Source of the DNA: Rotaria socialis
Taxonomy: Eukaryota; Rotifera; Eurotatoria; Philodinida; Philodinidae
Direction of reading: 5' to 3'
DNA length: 64,000 nt
NCBI GenBank assembly: GCA_905331475.1
Contig: CAJNYU010004374.1
Location: 1 to 64,000 of the forward strand
The notes below the pieces were generated by a model. It saw only the letters and a list, made by a program, of their open reading frames with translations, did not search any database and was not told where the DNA came from. Shown piece by piece: positions 1-10,504 of this stretch. Within the stretch, counting starts at the first letter, position 1, and the number at the start of each line of letters is the position of its first letter. The position numbers and the translations under genes were made by a program.

Positions 1-39
1 TATAAGCGTGAAAAAAAGATTGCTAGTGAATATCATACA

Positions 40-312
40 ATGAATACGAACTTTACTTGGTCAACTACCGAAAAAGGTGAAAAGGCTATTCTATACAATA
101 CCTACCTATTTCATTTAAAGCGAGAAAATAAGAGCAATTCATCGTTTTATGTCTGCACTAATAAATGGTGCTCTCGTTCTATAGCATTGAAAAACAATGT
201 AATTATAAAATCAAATGATGAAAATCATAATCATAAGCCGAAATTGTCAGAAAATGTTCAAATTTTTTTTGCTTACTATTTCTCATCGCTACATCCACAT
301 TATAAAAGATAG
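40..312 (+). CDS. FLYWCH-type zinc-finger fragment
   Basis: A 90-residue reading frame at the left edge of the window. The segment reads F-x-V-C-x4-W-C-x-R-S-I-A, then about 20 residues on ends in N-H-N-H. This is the spacing of a FLYWCH zinc finger (aromatic-rich strand, C-x4-5-C, H-x-H), a DNA-binding fold found in some transcription factors and at the N terminus of MULE-type transposase proteins. After the HNH the frame continues for only about 25 low-information residues and stops, so it is either a first exon or a truncated copy. A basic stretch lies just upstream of the chosen ATG at 40. The finger is visible in the sequence; a link to a transposon is inference from the repeat-rich surroundings. 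Confidence 0.5.
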   Translation: MNTNFTWSTTEKGEKAILYNTYLFHLKRENKSNSSFYVCTNKWCSRSIALKNNVIIKSNDENHNHKPKLSENVQIFFAYYFSSLHPHYKR

Positions 313-804
313 TAGTGATAAGGAATAATTTTCTGCAGCCCTTTTTCAATAAATTTTTTCAATTAAACGTATTGATTGATTGACAATTGAAAAGTGGTCG
401 CAATTTAGAATCGAATAAAAAATGAGATCAACGTAAAATTCTTCATTCCAAATTGCGACCGTTTTTTCTTAATTGGCTTAATTTTCGGTCACAATTTGGA
501 AGCTACGGATTGTTACATATCGTTGTTCACAGTAGCGTAAAAATGTTTAGATTGTAAATTGAAGAGGATATCCAAATACAGCAAAACTTTAAAGTCACTT
601 CCTTTGTTCTAAAGACAACAATGAAAAAGTACGTTAGAGTATATTTTGACGAGGGGGAAGTGGATTCTTATGGATCTTGATGAATATTTAAAAATATGTG
701 AAGATCAGCTCTTTATTGCTGTCACTTTCTTCTTTTAATCGAGTTTAGTGAATTATCCCGTAAGGCAAAGCTGCTTTTTAAGGTTTCCTAATGTAGCTTC
801 TTGC
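313..804. other. Intergenic, short inverted repeat
   Basis: No gene is seen. Positions about 391-411 and 446-465 form an inverted pair (core GGTCGCAATTT and its complement), and a third related copy (GGTCACAATTTGGAA) lies at about 487-502. This suggests remnants of a small palindromic element. Confidence 0.4.
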
Positions 805-1152
805 GAGGAAAGTTCATGGGTGTGTCTCTAGGATTTAAACCAAAAGCAAATAGGTGTATCAGGTCAAGTATTGGTATTTTCAACATTAACAAACTAGTGA
901 CAGTGAGCAAACGAATCGAAAGATTTAAGCGAACAAATTTCGTTTAATCCTGAGGGGTGGCACCAGTGCTCTGGCATCAAAACAATTTGTCCGTGATACC
1001 CCTCAGGGTACAACGAAATTCGTTCACTGAAAGTTTTTGATTCGCTTGCTCTCAACCGCTAATTTGCTTATATTTGAAATACCAATACTTGACCTGACAC
1101 ACTCATTTACTTTCAGCTAAAATCTGAGAGACACCTCCACACCCAGTACCTC
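805..1152. mobile_element. Foldback (MITE-like) element, about 350 bp
   Basis: The left arm, from GAGGAAAGTTCATGGGTGTG to the CCTGAGGGGTGGCA block near 960, is repeated in inverted orientation from the TGATACCCCTCAGGG block near 995 to the CACACCCAGTACCTC block at 1152. Matches through the arms include the 16-bp TCAGGTCAAGTATTGG. The arms are about 150 bp with a short loop. There is no coding capacity. This is a non-autonomous palindromic transposon or its remnant. Confidence 0.7.
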
Positions 1153-1154
1153 AT

Positions 1155-1403
1155 TTAAAAGCCGAGTGAAATTAACAACAAGAGAAGCCTTCTGTTCCTG
1201 AATTCATAATATAAACATTTTGCTCTCTTCAATAGATCATGTTGCATTTGTCTTTTCTCGTCATCATTTGTTTTGAAATTAACAGAATAGAACAACTGAA
1301 TGAACTCATGTGGGTAATCGTCTTTGAAAGAAGATACATGATCTGCTTGATTCAAGGCGGAAAGAAGTATATTGACCGAGATATATAATAAGATATGAGA
1401 CAT
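1155..1403 (-). CDS. Short hypothetical frame, doubtful
   Basis: An 82-residue minus-strand frame that begins with a hydrophobic, signal-peptide-like start (MSHILLYISVNILLSAL), then a charged stretch containing K-R and R-R pairs. It abuts the foldback element. It could be a first exon of a secreted peptide gene or chance. No family is recognised and there is no splice partner that I can fix. Confidence 0.18.
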   Translation of the reverse strand: MSHILLYISVNILLSALNQADHVSSFKDDYPHEFIQLFYSVNFKTNDDEKRQMQHDLLKRAKCLYYEFRNRRLLLLLISLGF

Positions 1404-1684
1404 TTTATCCTTGTGGTATATTTGAACATTGATTTAATCGTAATGTGCTTTTTCTCTCAGCCTAAGGAAACGTAGTGCATTTCATTACTTCACATATAAG
1501 GATTCCAAGAAACTTCGAGAAACACCCGAGACTTTAAGAAAGACCAAGAAATTTTAAGATATACACAGCTCTCAATTTCCATCTGGTTTCAGACTCTATC
1601 TATGTCATCAAGTTGAATGCAATGGTGGCCAAAAATGAAACTTGCTACACTGAAAAAAAAAGCGTAGAATAAAGAACGATTTAA

Positions 1685-2640
1685 GGGTTTATTAAAATGC
1701 AACGTATAAGAAACCCTTCGAAACGTTTATTAATATGGTTCTAAACCCATTCCAAAACCCATACAAAGGGTTTTTAAAAGCTAGAAGCTTCGAACCAAAG
1801 GGTTTATTAAAGGGTAGATCGAACCAAGGATCTATCATTATATACGCCATAAGGGTTTATTAAAAGTTAGATTGAATCAAGGATCTACTATTATATACGC
1901 CTCAAGGGTTTATTAAAGGGTAGATCTAACCAATGATCTACCATTATGCACCCTATAAGGGTTTATTAAAGGGTAGATCCAACTAATGATCTACCATTAT
2001 GTACGCTATAAGGGTTCATTAGAGGGTAGATCCAATTACTGAATTTTTCGTAAAATCTCTTTCCCTGTTTCTGGTGGTGATAGTTTGAAATTAACTTATC
2101 AATTATATAATTAAGAATTACAGTTTAGTTTTTGTTAAAGCATTTCAAAGATATCTCTGTTTTATCAGATAGTGCTCTTTGAGTTCATTTTTGCTCTATA
2201 TTGATTTTTTCTTACTGTTTTTCTATAATAATGGAATGGGCTAACAGGACGGTAATACTGGTCGGTAAAATTTTTGTAATTTCATCGTCCGTTCAACTAT
2301 TATAGAAAAACAAAAAGAAAGAATAAACATATGGCAAAAATGAACTCAAAACGTACTTTCTGGTGAAAGAGAGATATCTTTGTAACGCTTTAACAAAAAC
2401 TAAACTGTATTTTTTAATTATATAATTGATAAGTTTCAAACTATCACCACCACAAACGGGGAAAGATATTTTACGAAAATATTCAGTAATCAAATGACCT
2501 TACTCAACATACCTATTTAGGGTATACCCAACTAAAGAGCTACCACTCGATACGCAGTAAGGCTTTTGAAAGGATAGATCTGTAGAAAATATACCATTAA
2601 ATACACATTAAGGGTTTCGAACAGAGCAGTTTTTTAGTAA
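1685..2640. repeat. Left subterminal tandem repeats (~55 bp)
   Basis: The clearest units begin at about 1799, 1852, 1906, 1959 and 2010. Each opens with AAGGGTTTATTAAAGGGTAG, followed by a GATC-containing part (ATC..ACCAATGATCTACCATTAT) and TACGCC. Degenerate units resume after 2500, past the inserted palindrome. Such repeats near transposon ends usually serve as transposase-binding arrays. Confidence 0.75.
2035..2490. mobile_element. Nested palindromic insertion
   Basis: An inverted repeat with arms of about 195 bp (2035-2230 and 2297-2490). Both begin ATTACTGAAT.TTTCGTAAAA when read from the outside. The 60-70 bp centre contains GGTAATACTGGTCGG. It interrupts the subterminal tandem-repeat array: repeats occur on both sides. 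It is therefore a younger foldback element or a local inverted duplication inside the larger element. Arm identity is roughly 85-90% by eye. Confidence 0.7.
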
Positions 2641-2886
2641 GATCTACTATTACATTCTCATTTGCAGCTTATTGCTAGGTATATATATCCAAAGATCTAC
2701 CATTAAACAAATAATTATGGTTTATAGGTGCATGAATTGATTTTGTAATTATCATGAATAAATACACGAGATTCTTGAGAAGAGAGAACCATACAGCAGT
2801 CTACCACGATACAAATACAGTTGATGAATGAGAAACCAAAAATATTTTTAAAGTCGTTGAAAACAAGGAAGATAAAACTACTCACC

Positions 2887-5061
2887 TGAATTGATATGAT
2901 CCATTGACTAAACAATTGCTTGACTTTGCCATTAATTATAAATATCGAGGTCCAAGTAATTTGAATTAGAATTGTGTGCATTTTGAAAAATCTAAATGAA
3001 AATTATTGATTAGTTGATAGAAATCAATTATTGATCATGAATTAAGAGTAATTTTACTTACATAAAATACTGTTAAGTTCAACAATGCTTGATCGATTGA
3101 ATTCAGAATACTATGGCCTAAATAATGATAGAAAAGTTTCAGTGAACAGAAAATAAAGTACACTTACGTATATACACAGTAAATTCGCTTGAATAACCAA
3201 ATTGAGCTTGTTCAACTAAAAATATCGAAACATAAAAACCTTAGCATAGTAAACAGCAATCATAAAGTAAAAATACACTCACTAAAACGATACATCCTCC
3301 TCTGTTATCCTAAATGAAAGGCTTGATTCAAATCGATCGTCATTATAATCTTCATAGTAATATTTTGTACCTTATTCTTGAAATGGAGCGGCTCTAAAAT
3401 AAATTATTTGAGTATAAATATCAATAAGAGTTAAGAGAGATTACAATGAAAATTTACAAGCAGGTTTATTCGTCAAAACAATTGAAGGTCTCATTCTGTT
3501 CCCGTGTATAAAACCAGTTTTTCATGAATTTTAAAAGAAAGAAAAAGTTAATATTTAAAAAGAATGATTATTTGAATGTATATACTTTACTTTCAAATGA
3601 AAAATGCGATGATAGATAGTAAAGAAAGCAACTATTGTTGGATCACTATTAGACACAATAATGAATAATGATTAAAAAGAGTCATTTTACTCAAGTAGAT
3701 TTTGTTAAGACCTGGCTATTTGATGAAGTCACAAAACAGATCAATAACAGAAAAAAATGAGGACGAAGTTTTGGTACATAAATTTTGATTAGATCAGAAA
3801 TATAATCTCCCTTACCTATTGATTAAATTTAGCATAAGAATAAGTCGACATACAGGTATTAATAAGAAACCATTTGAATAGTTAAGAAAGAACCTTGCGG
3901 TGCTACAATACAAAAGGGCAACTATATTTAAGAAAACTACATACGATAAATAACTTAAATGAATTTGCATAAGTTGTAACAAGATCATTGCGATCAGCAA
4001 CATACTTGTGGCAGCACGATCAGTGAAAATATCTGAATTTACTTGATCAATCTTCACAAGATTGTTTCTACAACTAGAAAAAAGTGAATAATACATTACG
4101 TTTAAATAAGATCCAATGAGATGAAAAAATTCTGTACACAAATAGATGAACTAAAAATCATACTTACTGCTTTCTTCGTTCGAAAGTACTATGAATTTCA
4201 ACAGAGAGACCAAGTATTTTCGTAGTACAGAAGTGATAGTTGTTGCTCTAAAATAGAAAAGAAACGTTTCAATGAATAAAATCCAAAGCCATATCAAGTA
4301 AATAGTTATAATAAAATTATGCATCCAGTCAGGAAAGAATAAATCTATTGAAGGACTTTTTATTGACCAGTACTAAATACGACGTCAACAGTTCACAAGA
4401 CAATCTACAATCTTACAATGTGCGTTTTGTATTATCATTTGTTTCTAAAACTAGAAAATCTAAGATAGAATAAATAAATATTATGTTTTAAATCTTACAT
4501 CGTCACTAGGATATACAGATATTTGGTATGGAATCAGTTGAACGATAAAATACATCAAATTTTTATTCATTGATTTCACATATATTAATGCAGCGAATGA
4601 AATATTTTTCGTGAACAGATGAGCTTTGTATTGTAATGTCGAATCGAATCGCCGTACTTGTACTAAGATTAAAAACAGTTAGCTCCATCAAACAGAAATT
4701 CAGTCCATGTGATGTAAATAACTTATATGAAATATATTAATGTGTAATAGGGAACAATATATTTAGTAAGATACCTCTGCATTGGAACATCAACGAGGAT
4801 CTTGATGAAAAATAATTTGATATCAATAGAAAAGTTATTGTGCTCGGACATTGATATACAATGACTAAAATAAGAAAAACAAATAAAAAAGAATCAAACG
4901 AATAAAAATATAAAATTATTAGAATAGACATAATAGTGGAATGAGGAAAGCGATTAAGCATAAATTATACCACCTTTTTTATGATTCGAAAAAAAATTAG
5001 TCAGCATTACTTACGAGAAAACAGCAAATGCACATAAATGTCAAAGGATATAATTGCTGTT
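2887..5061 (-). CDS. Putative intron-rich gene inside the element
   Basis: Function unknown. The minus strand shows a dense series of well-formed splice sites (GTAAGT/GTGAGT donors, TTTCTAG-type acceptors). They delimit candidate exons at about 5015-5061, 4499-4662, 4170-4251, 3816-4071, 3372-3394, 3286-3312, 3168-3216, 3062-3116 and 2887-2981. Exon 4499-4662 has one frame open throughout (begins QVRRFDSTLQYKAHLF, ends YPSDD). Exon 3816-4071 also has an open frame, rich in leucine and isoleucine, with about two membrane-like segments. Several exons are only 23-55 nt. I could not join them all in one frame: one junction after 4499 runs into a stop. The gene may be decayed, or some exon borders may be wrong. 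No family is recognised and it does not look like a known transposase. Confidence 0.3.
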
Positions 5062-6097
5062 CTAGAAGTAGAAAAAAAAAGTTCCACGAGGAAACGAAAC
5101 ATCTCTTTAACTTATTAATGCAACAAGTTTATTTCATGCCCAATACTCAGTCCACCTGATGCAACGATTTTTGTTGATGACTCTGAAGAGTGTGGAATAA
5201 CACAAATAATTGAAAGGGAAAATGAAACATTTCCCTATTGTTGTTGATATCGATTTATGACTATAAAAGAAGGAAATATAAACGAGTTGAAACTTGTAAA
5301 CGTCAGTATAATTCAATTAACAACATCGAAAGAGTCAGTAAATTAAAAGAAAAAAGACTTACCTCATAATGGTTTGTTCATAACAGTGGACTGCGTATCA
5401 TAAGATAAACATTTTTTCCTATAACTTTGTATGCTGTCACAAATACATCTAAATAAATAGTATTTCAAGACATGGAAACTGATGTTTCGTATAAGGAAAT
5501 ATCGTGCGTAAGTCTGGTGAACATAATATCTTAATGAACTCTTCTGATGTACCAGTAAAGAACAACATGTAACATTAGACGAAACTTCTAAATGTAGATC
5601 ATAAAAACACTTACGTTAATGCGCTAATCCTATTGAAGAGCATTAGTGGAAAATAAAATCAATAATTGTGGTGTTTTATCTCTTAACTTTGAGAGACTTA
5701 AGATAATGTGGTAAAATATATGTTTATTAAAAGAATAACTTAAGATATAGGATGAAAGAGTTTTGGGAACATAACTGGGAGGTATATTCGTTCTTTTCGA
5801 GATGGAAGGACGAAGCCTAAACATTAACATGTCAAGCTAGAATTTTGTCAAAGAACTCTATCAATGGATATTATGTACTAGAAAAGAATTAGATAATCGT
5901 TAACAGACTGTATTGCTTAGCTCTTTTACAGAGGTGAAGGTAAAGATGTCCATACAAGATGTGAAAATGTAGATGTGAAGTATGGATATCAAAACATTAT
6001 AAGAGAATAGGGACGCTATTCATTGGTTCGTTGGTCCATATCCGTATTACTGTCTTTAGTGTGGAATGACAATAAAAGTTTACAAAAAAGACACGGG

Positions 6098-6280
6098 ATT
6101 GTGCATTCGCACATTTTATTTTCTGCTTTTCGTTAGCAGAAATAGTTTAGCGTCAAAAGCCGAGAGGTTTCTAATCTCAAGACCACACAATTGGCTACCA
6201 GCAGCCCAGGGTCGCCCCTTACTGTTTTAAAAACAGCAAGCCCGTGAATGAATTCGAAAATTCATCTGGCAGGCACTATT
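6098..6280. ncRNA. Hairpin cluster, possible structured RNA
   Basis: Within about 180 bp there are six local stems: TGTGC/GCACA, TTCTGCT/AGCAGAA (about 6120-6142), GAGA/TCTC, GGCT/AGCC around 6193-6206, CTGTTTT/AAAACAG and ATGAATT/AATTCAT. The stretch 6187-6225 is more GC-rich than the flanking DNA. This density of clean stems is not seen elsewhere in the element. It matches none of U1-U6, 7SL or tRNA that I could check by eye, and no hammerhead core is visible. It could be a structured transcript, a regulatory end region of the transposon, or a remnant of an inserted retroelement. Confidence 0.3.
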
Positions 6281-6884
6281 TACTCATACGACCTAAAGAA
6301 TATAATTAGATAATAAGTGACATTTATGAACAAAAGACAAACCTAATTCAAAGAAGCTTGCTCAGAACTGGATGCTGGTTAAAATTTGTTGATGCCCCAA
6401 GGCTGACAGAAAAGTTTTTGTGACTTATTTAAGAGATGGTTTTATAGATAGAATTATTCTTTGATAATGGTTTATATTTTGCGAATAAGTCAGTAGCGAT
6501 ATATTTTTGGTTTGAAAGGGTTCAAATATAGTTTCAGTCAATTATGGTCTTCGCTTGCATCCAATTTGTATGAATTGAGTTTTGCTTACACAATATAGAT
6601 GATATAATTCACCAAGAATTACTATGATATACCCAAGTAAAAATAATTACAGAAAGTAAGAACAAGTGAATGTAAGCTCGTTTAATGCATTTGTTATCAT
6701 CGAACAAGATTGATATTTATTCAATCAATAGTGAATTAAAATAAAATCAACTACCTATGAGAAAAAACTCATTAGCAAATAGTATTATGCTTTTCTATTA
6801 ATATTGACTGGAAAATTTCTGACTAGTAATAGATGATAGAATTTACAATATATGAACTTATATATCGAATATTTATCGTAAAAT

Positions 6885-7445
6885 AATAAACCTATTACCC
6901 AGACCAACGTAAATGAATCGAACTTCGCAAGTACTAACTGACGGCCCTTCTGTAGTCGAATAATAATGGATCATTATATCGTAGAACAATAAACCTTTAC
7001 TCAGGCCACCGTATATGAATCTACTCTCACAGGTACTATAGCTGGCGGTCTTTGTGTAATCGGATATTAATCAACACTTATACCGTAGAATAATGAATCC
7101 CTACCTAGGCCAACGTATATGAATCTACCCTTGGTACTTTTGAACCTAATTGCATCTTCCTATTTCGTATAATAATCAATCCTTTGGCGTAGAATAATAA
7201 ACGTTCTTGTGAAATGGTATTTTTACATTTTCACTGGGTATAATAAATGGTTTTCATCAAAATGTAGAATAATATACCCTTCATCGTAGAATAATATACC
7301 TTTCGGCGGGCTCATATGTTAAACTACCCATAGATTATTCTCTATTTGTTCGTATCATAATAAACCCCAATGTTAATCAATCCCTGAATGGGTTTATGCC
7401 GTGTGAATAAACCCTTCGAGGGTTTATTACTGAAAAAAACAAGGG
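6885..7445. repeat. Right subterminal tandem repeats
   Basis: Degenerate units of about 75-90 bp, built on CGTAGAATAATAAACC and CCAACGTATATGAATCTACC, starting near 6885, 6980 and 7085. Shorter 30-40 bp AATAATA-containing units follow up to the right inverted end. They differ from the left-end repeats, so the element has asymmetric subterminal arrays. Confidence 0.65.
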
Positions 7446-7480
7446 CAAGCGTTGATTATTCTGCGGATTTTTTTTCAGTG

Positions 7481-7816
7481 CAGTTGTCTCTTTTCATTAT
7501 ACTATTAAAATATTATTATATTTTAAAAAATTAAAAAACAATTAATAGCACACGTACAAAAAACATCTACTCGTTTTAATAGTTTGATTCAAGACTAGTC
7601 AAAGCAAAACTTTTTTAGTTCGTCATTGTCATGTTCACCATTGCTAACCATTGTTAATGGTTCAATTGAGCGGAAATTTCAAATTGTAGTATTTGTTTGT
7701 TAAAATTTTTGAATGATTCTCTGAAACAGGGTGTGGGTGTGGATAAAGAAAGTAAAAATACCCACACCCACACCCGTAATCATCAACGACAGAGGAAACT
7801 ATGATGTTATCATTGA
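7481..7816. other. Interstitial GTGTGGG-type tracts
   Basis: At about 7729-7742 the strand reads GGGTGTGGGTGTGG. After 18 bases of spacer it reads CCCACACCCACACCC (about 7760-7774), the same motif inverted. The motif resembles the TGTGGG telomeric repeat reported for bdelloid rotifers. Otherwise the stretch is AT-rich with no gene. Confidence 0.5.
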
Positions 7817-8359
7817 CTACGCAGTGGGAAAGTACGGATACAGTCCGGGCATCAAACCTTTCCCATTGACGATCGTTTGCAATATTAAAACATGAGATGT
7901 AAAAATCATCCAAAATACAATCATTCCAACAATCAAACGAAGACAAATCTTAGGATGCATCAATGGCCGTATATGAGGATGATCTGAACAGAGTGCATAT
8001 CGATCGAGACATGCCAATACGACGCAGAAACGACCAATCGATGAGATACAGGCCGAGAAAAACCGACGAAATTTACAATAAAACAGAGAATATGTGCTCG
8101 GATCAACTTTGTATAAATTGTGGAGGTTCCTCGACAAAACAAGGGTTAGGGAAATCAAATACGATGAAGACGATGCGAATAGATACATCGAACACGTATT
8201 CCGACGACATGTTCGTCGGAAGAAAACACCACAGTTGTGAATATTGCCCACACTCCCGAATAACAGAAGACCGCTCATTCCATATAAAGTCATATACCAT
8301 TGAACCCAAGACAACGTAGTCAATGTCGTCGTTGCTGTTGTAGGGTTCGATGTCATCAT
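7817..8359 (-). pseudogene. Rhodopsin-like GPCR, truncated after TM4
   Basis: A 180-residue frame with an N-terminal Thr-rich segment, then TM1 (near residues 22-45), TM2 (60-80) and TM3 (about 95-120) ending in L-D-R-Y, the E/DRY motif of class A receptors. TM4 (about 140-160) and the start of the second extracellular loop follow. The frame then stops and nothing resembling TM5-7 follows in any minus-strand frame before the tandem repeats. Class A receptors need seven segments, so this copy cannot form a normal receptor. Receptors of this style form very large families in rotifers. The loss of the 3' half next to the transposon end (7480) suggests truncation by rearrangement. Confidence 0.7.
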
Positions 8360-10504
8360 CTTTCTACTATTAACTATATAAAAAAAACATAAAAAATTGA
8401 AGAAAATTAATTAAGAAAAGAAAAGGTTGTATTGACACGCTGAAAACTAGCCATATGTATCTTATTAACGGTTAAATTTTGCTTATTTCGTGTCTATATC
8501 AAATTTTTAATAAACGAAACGCATGATGTCGTCATGATACGACTGATTTGCCCGAAAAGTAAAATTGCTACGTTTTTTATGCATTTCGTTTTGCTCAAGT
8601 ATCGAGTTTAAGACACTTAACGTGCTCAGAAATATTTGGTTTTCGAAAAAATATTGATTTTTCTAAGCAAAAGTCAAGTTGCTAAATGAAAGTGAGAGCC
8701 TATTAACTATACAGTAAAGTTGTAAACGGTACTCGAACCTACAAGCTGCCATTAGCGACGGGCAACGAAACAACGTAGGGAATTTTTGTATAGAATTACA
8801 TTTTGCATCGATTGGTATATCACTCAGTATTATTTTGAAAAAGTAGAAACCAGATTTTCGATGTCATTATTCAGTTTCTTTTAAATAACAAATGTCAAAT
8901 CTGTAATTAGTACGAAAATTTGCATCTAATGATGTATTCAGATATGTTTCATTCAAAAAGCAAACGCTTCGAAAAATAGATTCACAGAGGGTCGCCTTAC
9001 ATAAAGAAACCGAGACATGCGTTTCGAATGTATAGATGATCGATTAAAAACAAATGTTTCAAAAAATGATTTCAGAGAAACTTATCTGATTAAAGCCGTG
9101 TATTAGAATTAGAACGAACTTGAAAAGATTTATTCTCAGTTTATCACATTCATCACATGCTACACGTTCCAGCTGAAGAATAAAAGAAATGATGATGATC
9201 ACAAAAGATGAGATCAAATGAGGAAATGCAAGCGAAGTATTTAAAGAGAAACTGAAATGAGAAAACAAAGTCTTCTACAATATCTAAATGCATGCATTTG
9301 GCCTCATCCAGATGACTCTTCTCAATATGTGTTACCAGTCAAAAATTAATGATAAGCAAAAAGGAAAGAAATGACTTCAAGATGACAAGTTCATGCAATT
9401 ATTTTTAAAGAATATTGCTGCATCTTATATATACACTTTTTATTGAAACTGAAAGTTAAATATAGCGAAGAAAAAAAATCAATCTTGTGTTATTTCATTC
9501 TTTTTTTTACTCAGCTGTGCAACATGAAAATTAGTTTTTCTTTGCAGAGAAACAACTTCGAGATGATTGAAAGCGGATTGCCGTACTTTTTCTGGTTTGT
9601 GTATGGATTGAGCAAAATTCAGTAATTTGAATGTTATTAAGAAATGAAGATTAATATAAGAGTTTCCGACTTCTTCTTTTTTTTAATCCTTCTCTCAAAT
9701 AGCTAATCCAGACACAAGTCAATAGTAACGTCATACAAGAGTAAAGCAAGGATAAAAACATCAATTAGCTGATGAGAAAAATATTTGAATAATGAAGAAA
9801 TAAAACAGCATTGTTTTAAATCTTGTTCGTGAGTTTCTTTTCTATGCAAAAGAGCAGAAAACAAAGAAATGCTTGGCTTCTTTTTTGTATGTCTTTGCAT
9901 ATTATTTGCATTTGATTTACTATTCTGTTCTTTGTAGTCGCTTTCATTCGATTTAAATTAAAGACAGAAAAATTAATACAACCAAAAATAATGCATAGCA
10001 AAGGAGTTTAGGTATCCAGGTCTTCTATATCAAATAGCACAACTCCCTTATTGCCTAATATGAAAGCATTATAGTGTCCCATCATCAAAACTACTATCGA
10101 ATTTGATGTTGTCTCATCAATCATAAGGGAAGATGGATAATTTGTGATGAATGACAATTTGATTTTGATTTAAATAATTCGTTCAGATTTTGTACTTTGT
10201 GATCAACCGTATTGATGAAACCGATAGTTATCACGCTAGGAGATTCCATTCGTTCGGATGTGGTGATAGAGTTGTTCTAACACACATCCATACTAACACC
10301 CAACTAAACTATTTCTTGACTAAACGAACTTATTCTAGTTTTAGTCATCCTTTTTTCTGATCTAAATTAGAAAGTAAGCAAAAAAAGAATCTAATGGAAG
10401 TTAGCTAGCAGGTGATTTTTCATAGCATCATGATAGATAGAAGATGATACAATCACGCAGTAGTGTTTGTATCAATTCAAAGAACAAGAGCAGAAGAATC
10501 TCTT
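8360..10504. other. Intergenic, no gene seen
   Basis: AT-rich with only short, uninformative frames and poly-T/poly-A runs. No repeat or RNA gene could be supported. Confidence 0.5.

Larger units (their letters stand above)
1648..7480. mobile_element. Large CACTG-TIR DNA element, 5.8 kb
   Basis: The two ends are inverted. The left begins CACTGAAAAAAAAAGCGTAG and the right end reads, on the other strand, CACTGAAAAAAAATCCGCAG; both continue with AATAA. Inside each end are different subterminal tandem repeats: aGGGTTTATTAAAGGGTAGATC units on the left and CGTAGAATAATAAACC units on the right. This architecture is that of CACTA-like or other large cut-and-paste elements. No transposase was recognised. 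The interior holds an insertion (2035-2490), an intron-rich putative gene on the minus strand and a hairpin cluster. I see no convincing target-site duplication (flanks ...gcta and cagtt...). The right end of a related copy lies at about 62990-63281. Confidence 0.65.

Noticed and set aside
7963..8319. 118-residue plus-strand frame
   Set aside because: It is the complement of the receptor pseudogene, whose minus-strand frame has the DRY motif and membrane segments.
9765..9810. Second CTGATGAG ... GAA match to a hammerhead core
   Set aside because: Flanking stems do not pair; a chance match in AT-rich DNA.
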